Assembly: GCA_947184155.2 (NCBI GenBank) | Contig: CAMXCT020003146.1 | Coordinates: 303,166-367,165, forward strand | DNA from: Cladocopium goreaui | Lineage: Eukaryota > Sar > Dinophyceae > Suessiales > Symbiodiniaceae | Direction of reading: 5' to 3' | DNA: 64,000 bases | Shown: in pieces, positions 60,101-64,000 of the stretch | How positions within the stretch are numbered: the stretch's first letter is position 1 | Layout: each line of letters starts with the position of its first letter | The notes under the pieces: model-generated | Database searches by the model: none | The model's input: only the letters and a program-made list of their open reading frames with translations | What the model was told of the DNA's origin: nothing | Program-made: the position numbers and the translations under genes

Positions 60101-63100
60101 CCATTTCATATATATATATGCATAATTTCATTTATGTATATACACATATCATGTAGCGTATATATATATATATATGTATACACACATGGTAATATAGATA
60201 TGATAGCCCCAGCCAGGTCTTAGTGCGAGCCGCCTTTGCCCTCGGTGGCCTCGGTAGTGGCTTTGCATCCAATGAGGCAAGGCCGCTCTCGAACCGCGAC
60301 ATTGGCGATCTCTGGACCCAGAGATTTGAAGGTCCATTTTAAGATTTTTTGAGTGTGAACCATCCATTCTTTGGATGAAAACTCATGTTTTTTTTTAATG
60401 AATTCCTGATTGATGAATGTTTTTTTTTTGGATGAATTCCTGATTGATGAATGGTTGACACCTGCATTTTTTCAAGTTGAAGGATGTTTTTCCATCGGGC
60501 TAGTGACGTTTCGAACTCGATCCCCTATGACTTGGCCCAGGCAGAGTTGGACGTGCTCTTGGAGAGGGCATTCGCCAACTCCTCACAGGCACCATTGTTG
60601 ATTGGTTATGGGGTAAAATACGATATGGATATGGGATGATATGGCTTAGAATATGTTAAAATGTCAGGACCACAGATTCTGTGTAGTCTATTTCTAGTTT
60701 TTTCACCATCAATTTTTTTAGTATCCAATTTTTGACCCATGCCTGTGTTATACGAATCTTTGTTTATTGGGGACAATTCTAAAACCAGAATACGCATATT
60801 TGCTAACCAAGCAGTAGAAAATTGGATGGGCGTGGGGGTATTCTTAATTGCTAGCTTGAACAAGTTAAGCACATGTTTCGATTGAACTGCGTACTGGAGA
60901 GCATTCAGTTTACTTTGTCGACAGATGTAAGAAGAATTCCAGAGCATCGCGCCATCCCACCGCATGAGATAACATCGGATATCGTTGATCCTGTACGGGG
61001 TTCCGGGTTTCCTGTCTGGCTCATGTCCATTTGGCCCATTTGGCGACCAGGTGATCATCGATGAGTGCCTCAAGGGATGGAAGGAGTTGGAGTATGAAGT
61101 CATGTGAGTCCCCCAGCACGAAGCCGTCCGCCCTGGGACCAGCCAAACCTGCCATATCTGCTGCCGATATCTGCCGAGGCGTGATTCCAAGGACAACTGC
61201 CTGGTGGTGTGTAACATGGAGAACCTGGATCCCATGGGCATTCACACCGGCGAGTCCATCGTTGTTGCGCCCTCCCAGACGTTGAGCAATGATGAGTATC
61301 ACCATCTTCGTGCGGTTGCCATCAAGGTTAGCATCTTAGCAGAGCTGAGCGGCAGAAGCTGCTTGGGTAAGGTGCAATTTGGTGGATCGTAAACTGACTA
61401 CTGGCTGACTAATTGACTAACGAACCGACTGATTGATATTGATTGGCCGTTCCTTGGAACAAAACTTAGCAGCTTTGGATTCTGCAGAGCTTTTGGGCAG
61501 GGAACAGGGGATCCATGGCCTTGTCATGGCCTTGTCATTGAGGTTATTCGCCACTTTGGCATTGTGGGTGAAGCTAACATCCAATATGCATTGGATCCAT
61601 ATTCCAAACGTCCTCCTGGCATGCTTGAGCTGAGCTGAGCTGAGTATATGAAGGTTGGTTTTCTGCACTGAGAACGGTCCAGTTTGGTCCAGTTTGTACC
61701 AAGACCTCGGGCTTAGCCACAGAAACCACCAAGGATAAACTCCCACTGGGAGTTTCTCTCCGTTCTGTGCCAGGCTACCGAATTGTGGAGGTCAATGCCA
61801 GACTGTCGCGAAGTAGCGCATTGGCATCGAAGGCACATTTCCTCATGGTTCAGATTATCATATTTTTAGCGTTCCAAGGATATTATCAGATATTGTCAGA
61901 TATTATCAGATATTATCAGATATTGTCAGATATTATCAGATATTATCAGATATTATCAGATATTATCAGATATTGTCAGATATTTTTCAGATTCTTATGG
62001 TATCATAGATCACCTCAAGGTATCAGAAGTCTATGAAGTCACTCCCTTTCTGAGCAATCCTGAAACGTCACAGGCGACCGGCTATCCCTTGGCATACGTG
62101 GCTGCCAAGATCGCATTGGGTGACATGGCCCCAGTTGAGTGTTGACCAGGTCATATTAGGGTACCCCACAAATCCATGAACAACTTGTTATTATCAGTGG
62201 GAAAAGCCATGGTTTGGGGTACCCAACTTTGTTTAGGAAAACTAAGACAGTTTTTTTTAAAATGTTTTTTTGTCTAAAAAAGATCGCCAAGAAACTTTGG
62301 AATCTGCAGCAACTGCATTTTTTTTTTAAGGCAGATCTTGGCATCATCACAGGGCTTTGTCCAACAATGGGGTACACCTAAACTCCACTGGCTTGTCATA
62401 ATGTTCCGGTATCAAAGTTGCAATAAATGGCAGGAGAATTTTGTAATTTTTGGACTAGACAACAAACACGAATCATCTTGTTGGTTACATTTACCATCAA
62501 AAATTACATCCCATGATATGATATTATATTCCCATAGATTTAAGATGGTTGGTCTTATACCCTCCATAACTTTCTGGTTAAAATCCATCATCATCATTGT
62601 TTAATACCATGTTAAATCCATCCAATAAATATCCCGTTAAATCCCCCTAGGTTTTAAGCCATGGCGTCATCGGATTTTTGTCTCAGGCCACGACCTGGTC
62701 AGCCTCCGAAACTTGGTGACGCGCTGCACCACGGCCTGTTTCGAACCCTCCCTGGACTACTGCGTGGTGAAGGCCGATCCCATGGATCACATGGTGCCAC
62801 ATGGTAAGGGAATATCCCCCCAAAATATGGCCTGAAATATGGTACTAACGTACCTCCATCAATTGGATCCTGAAGATCTCCCATTGAACTGAGGATTCTC
62901 AAAACCAGCACTGGGTGACCAGATGTGACCAGCCATTGGATCTCGATCTGGGAATCTGGGGGTAAACCCCACTGTGCCAGATTCCTCGCTGGGATATCGA
63001 CAAGTTTCCCACGGTGGAGCGCACCCTGGGGACGCAGATGAAGTCTGTGGGCGAGGTGATGTCCATCGCAAGGTCCTTCCCGGAAGCCATTCAGAAGGCA

Positions 63101-64000
63101 CCCTGGGAACCCTGAGACGATCCCCGAGAGCTGGATGGTAAAATTTCTGATCACTAGGGGTACCCCCATTTTAGGAACGCCTAAGAGATGCGAAGACTTA
63201 TCGGTTTCAGATGGTTTCATAGTGGGAGAAGATTTATGTATCCGGAATGTCTCAAGGTGTTGATTTTTTTTTGAAGAAACATGGTTGATCAAAACCAGTA
63301 TATATGGAATTCATTGTCATCGTTGAGTCAGTGGAAAGGGTGGCAGTTTTTCAAGACACAGTGGCTAAGGCTTTGCGAATGGTGAACGAAGGTTCAGTGG
63401 GCTTTGATGAGTCTTGGAGACTCGGTCAAGTTTCAATGGAGGTTGCTATTTTGGTGCACAGTGGACCATAAATGACCACCATCCTTACAACATGCTTATG
63501 GGATGTATTTGCAGACACTACCTATTTCTACTCAAACAAACATCAGCATATCAACAGAATTGTGCAGGTGGCCCAATATTGGCCGAGAAAAATTTGGATG
63601 TTCTGCAGCTGGGTAGCCCTTCGAGGTATCTTCGTGCTCGGACATCAGCTGGAACCTCCAAAGAGAACAATGTGGAGGAGGAGATGAGATGTGCCGGTCC
63701 GTAGGGGTTCCCAGATGGAGCAGTGAATGATACGGTATTGGATATTCCAGGATCAAGACTTGATATGCCACAGTCTTTTCCTCGATGACCATGATGACCT
63801 CTTCGGAAACGGAGCTTGATTCTGACTATCTAAAATAGATCACCAAGGATGAGAAAACGGAGGTTTATTCCAATCATACAACAACACTATTGATAGCTCA
63901 CATTTCACCTTTGTCACTGATAAAATTTGACAAACTTTACATCCCAACCTTGAGATGCCACGGCTGAAGGTTGCGGCTTTGGGCCATCGCCCATGCCTTT
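57139..64000 (+). CDS. Carbamoyl-phosphate synthase II, synthase (large-subunit) part, continues past the window
   Basis: First ATP-grasp half, fused in the same gene to the glutaminase part. Exons: 57139-57216, 57390-57421, 57602-57692, 57873-57915, 57993-58063, 58560-58616, 58787-58858, 59000-59023, 60217-60276, 60541-60588, 61051-61103, 61179-61326, 61543-61609, 61774-61832, 62074-62119, 62687-62772, 62981-63097, 63370 to about 63440, a piece ending 63700, and 63970 onward. Codon phase is continuous from 57139 to 63097. Signatures: [142 protein letters not shown] and [15 protein letters not shown]. The second ATP-grasp half lies beyond 64000, so whether further pathway domains are fused cannot be seen. 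Confidence 0.93.
59633..60081. mobile_element. Foldback element with CACTTAGAACGT modules, in an intron
   Basis: A 449-bp element has perfect 26-bp terminal inverted repeats (left end AGTGACGGACAATCACTTAG; right end its reverse complement), flanked by TATATA on both sides. The left arm carries seven direct copies of CACTTAGAACGT (59646, 59710, 59733, 59763, 59788, 59819 and 59842). The right arm carries the reverse complement ACGTTCTAAGTG at 59912, 59931, 59968, 59993 and 60057, plus a variant at 60018. Near the centre (59891) is a third, slightly changed copy of the end sequence (GTGGCGGACAATCACTTAG), so it may be composite. No coding capacity. It lies inside the 1,193-bp intron 59024-60216 of the carbamoyl-phosphate synthase gene. 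Confidence 0.9.
61866..61990. repeat. (ATATTATCAG)n tandem in an intron
   Basis: About eleven copies of the decamer, with ATATTGTCAG variants every few units, inside intron 61833-62073 of the carbamoyl-phosphate synthase gene. Confidence 0.95.

Overview
This is a eukaryotic nuclear window. It most resembles a dinoflagellate, probably a symbiodiniacean or relative (inference). Evidence: (1) Every conserved gene I could rebuild is split into many short exons. Of 45 introns placed by hand from protein continuity and reading phase, 24 begin with GC, 17 with GT and 4 with GA. Nearly all end AG and are followed by G. (2) All host genes that can be identified lie on the + strand, and the right third is a packed one-way series of genes. 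(3) The retroelements are of types known to be abundant in dinoflagellates: LINE-like elements with an extra C-terminal domain, and two kinds of Ty1/copia-like polyprotein. (4) Satellites and microsatellites are very abundant.

Layout. 1-15 kb is gene-poor: a 45-bp satellite (1.19-1.91 kb), a decayed LINE (3.3-5.7 kb), a long unrecognised stretch and a 500-bp GAT microsatellite (12.4-12.9 kb). 15.1-18.6 kb holds an SGNH/GDSL hydrolase, a small inverted-repeat element (MITE) and a five-exon ClpS adaptor with a plastid-type presequence. 22.2-32 kb is retroelement territory: a + strand copia gag-protease remnant, then a - strand copia integrase/RT polyprotein. The latter is split by a 2.78-kb non-LTR element with an A-tail and 8-bp target duplications. 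33.4-34.9 kb encodes a DUF1769-like protein. 35.4-38.75 kb is three adjoining satellite fields.

From about 40.2 kb to the window end there is a one-way gene series: a PH-DUF547 protein, a PPR-like protein, Derlin (ER-associated degradation), COX17 (mitochondrial copper chaperone) and a carbamoyl-phosphate synthase II with fused glutaminase and synthase domains. The last spans more than 11.5 kb in about 30 short exons and runs off the right edge. One of its introns holds a 449-bp foldback element built from CACTTAGAACGT modules; another copy of the MITE lies just upstream of its first identified exon.

The genes do not form one pathway. They share orientation, intron style and housekeeping roles: plastid and ER proteostasis, mitochondrial copper delivery, pyrimidine/arginine precursor synthesis and organelle RNA processing. 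Intron placement was done by eye from protein-family knowledge; no alignment or transcript was available.
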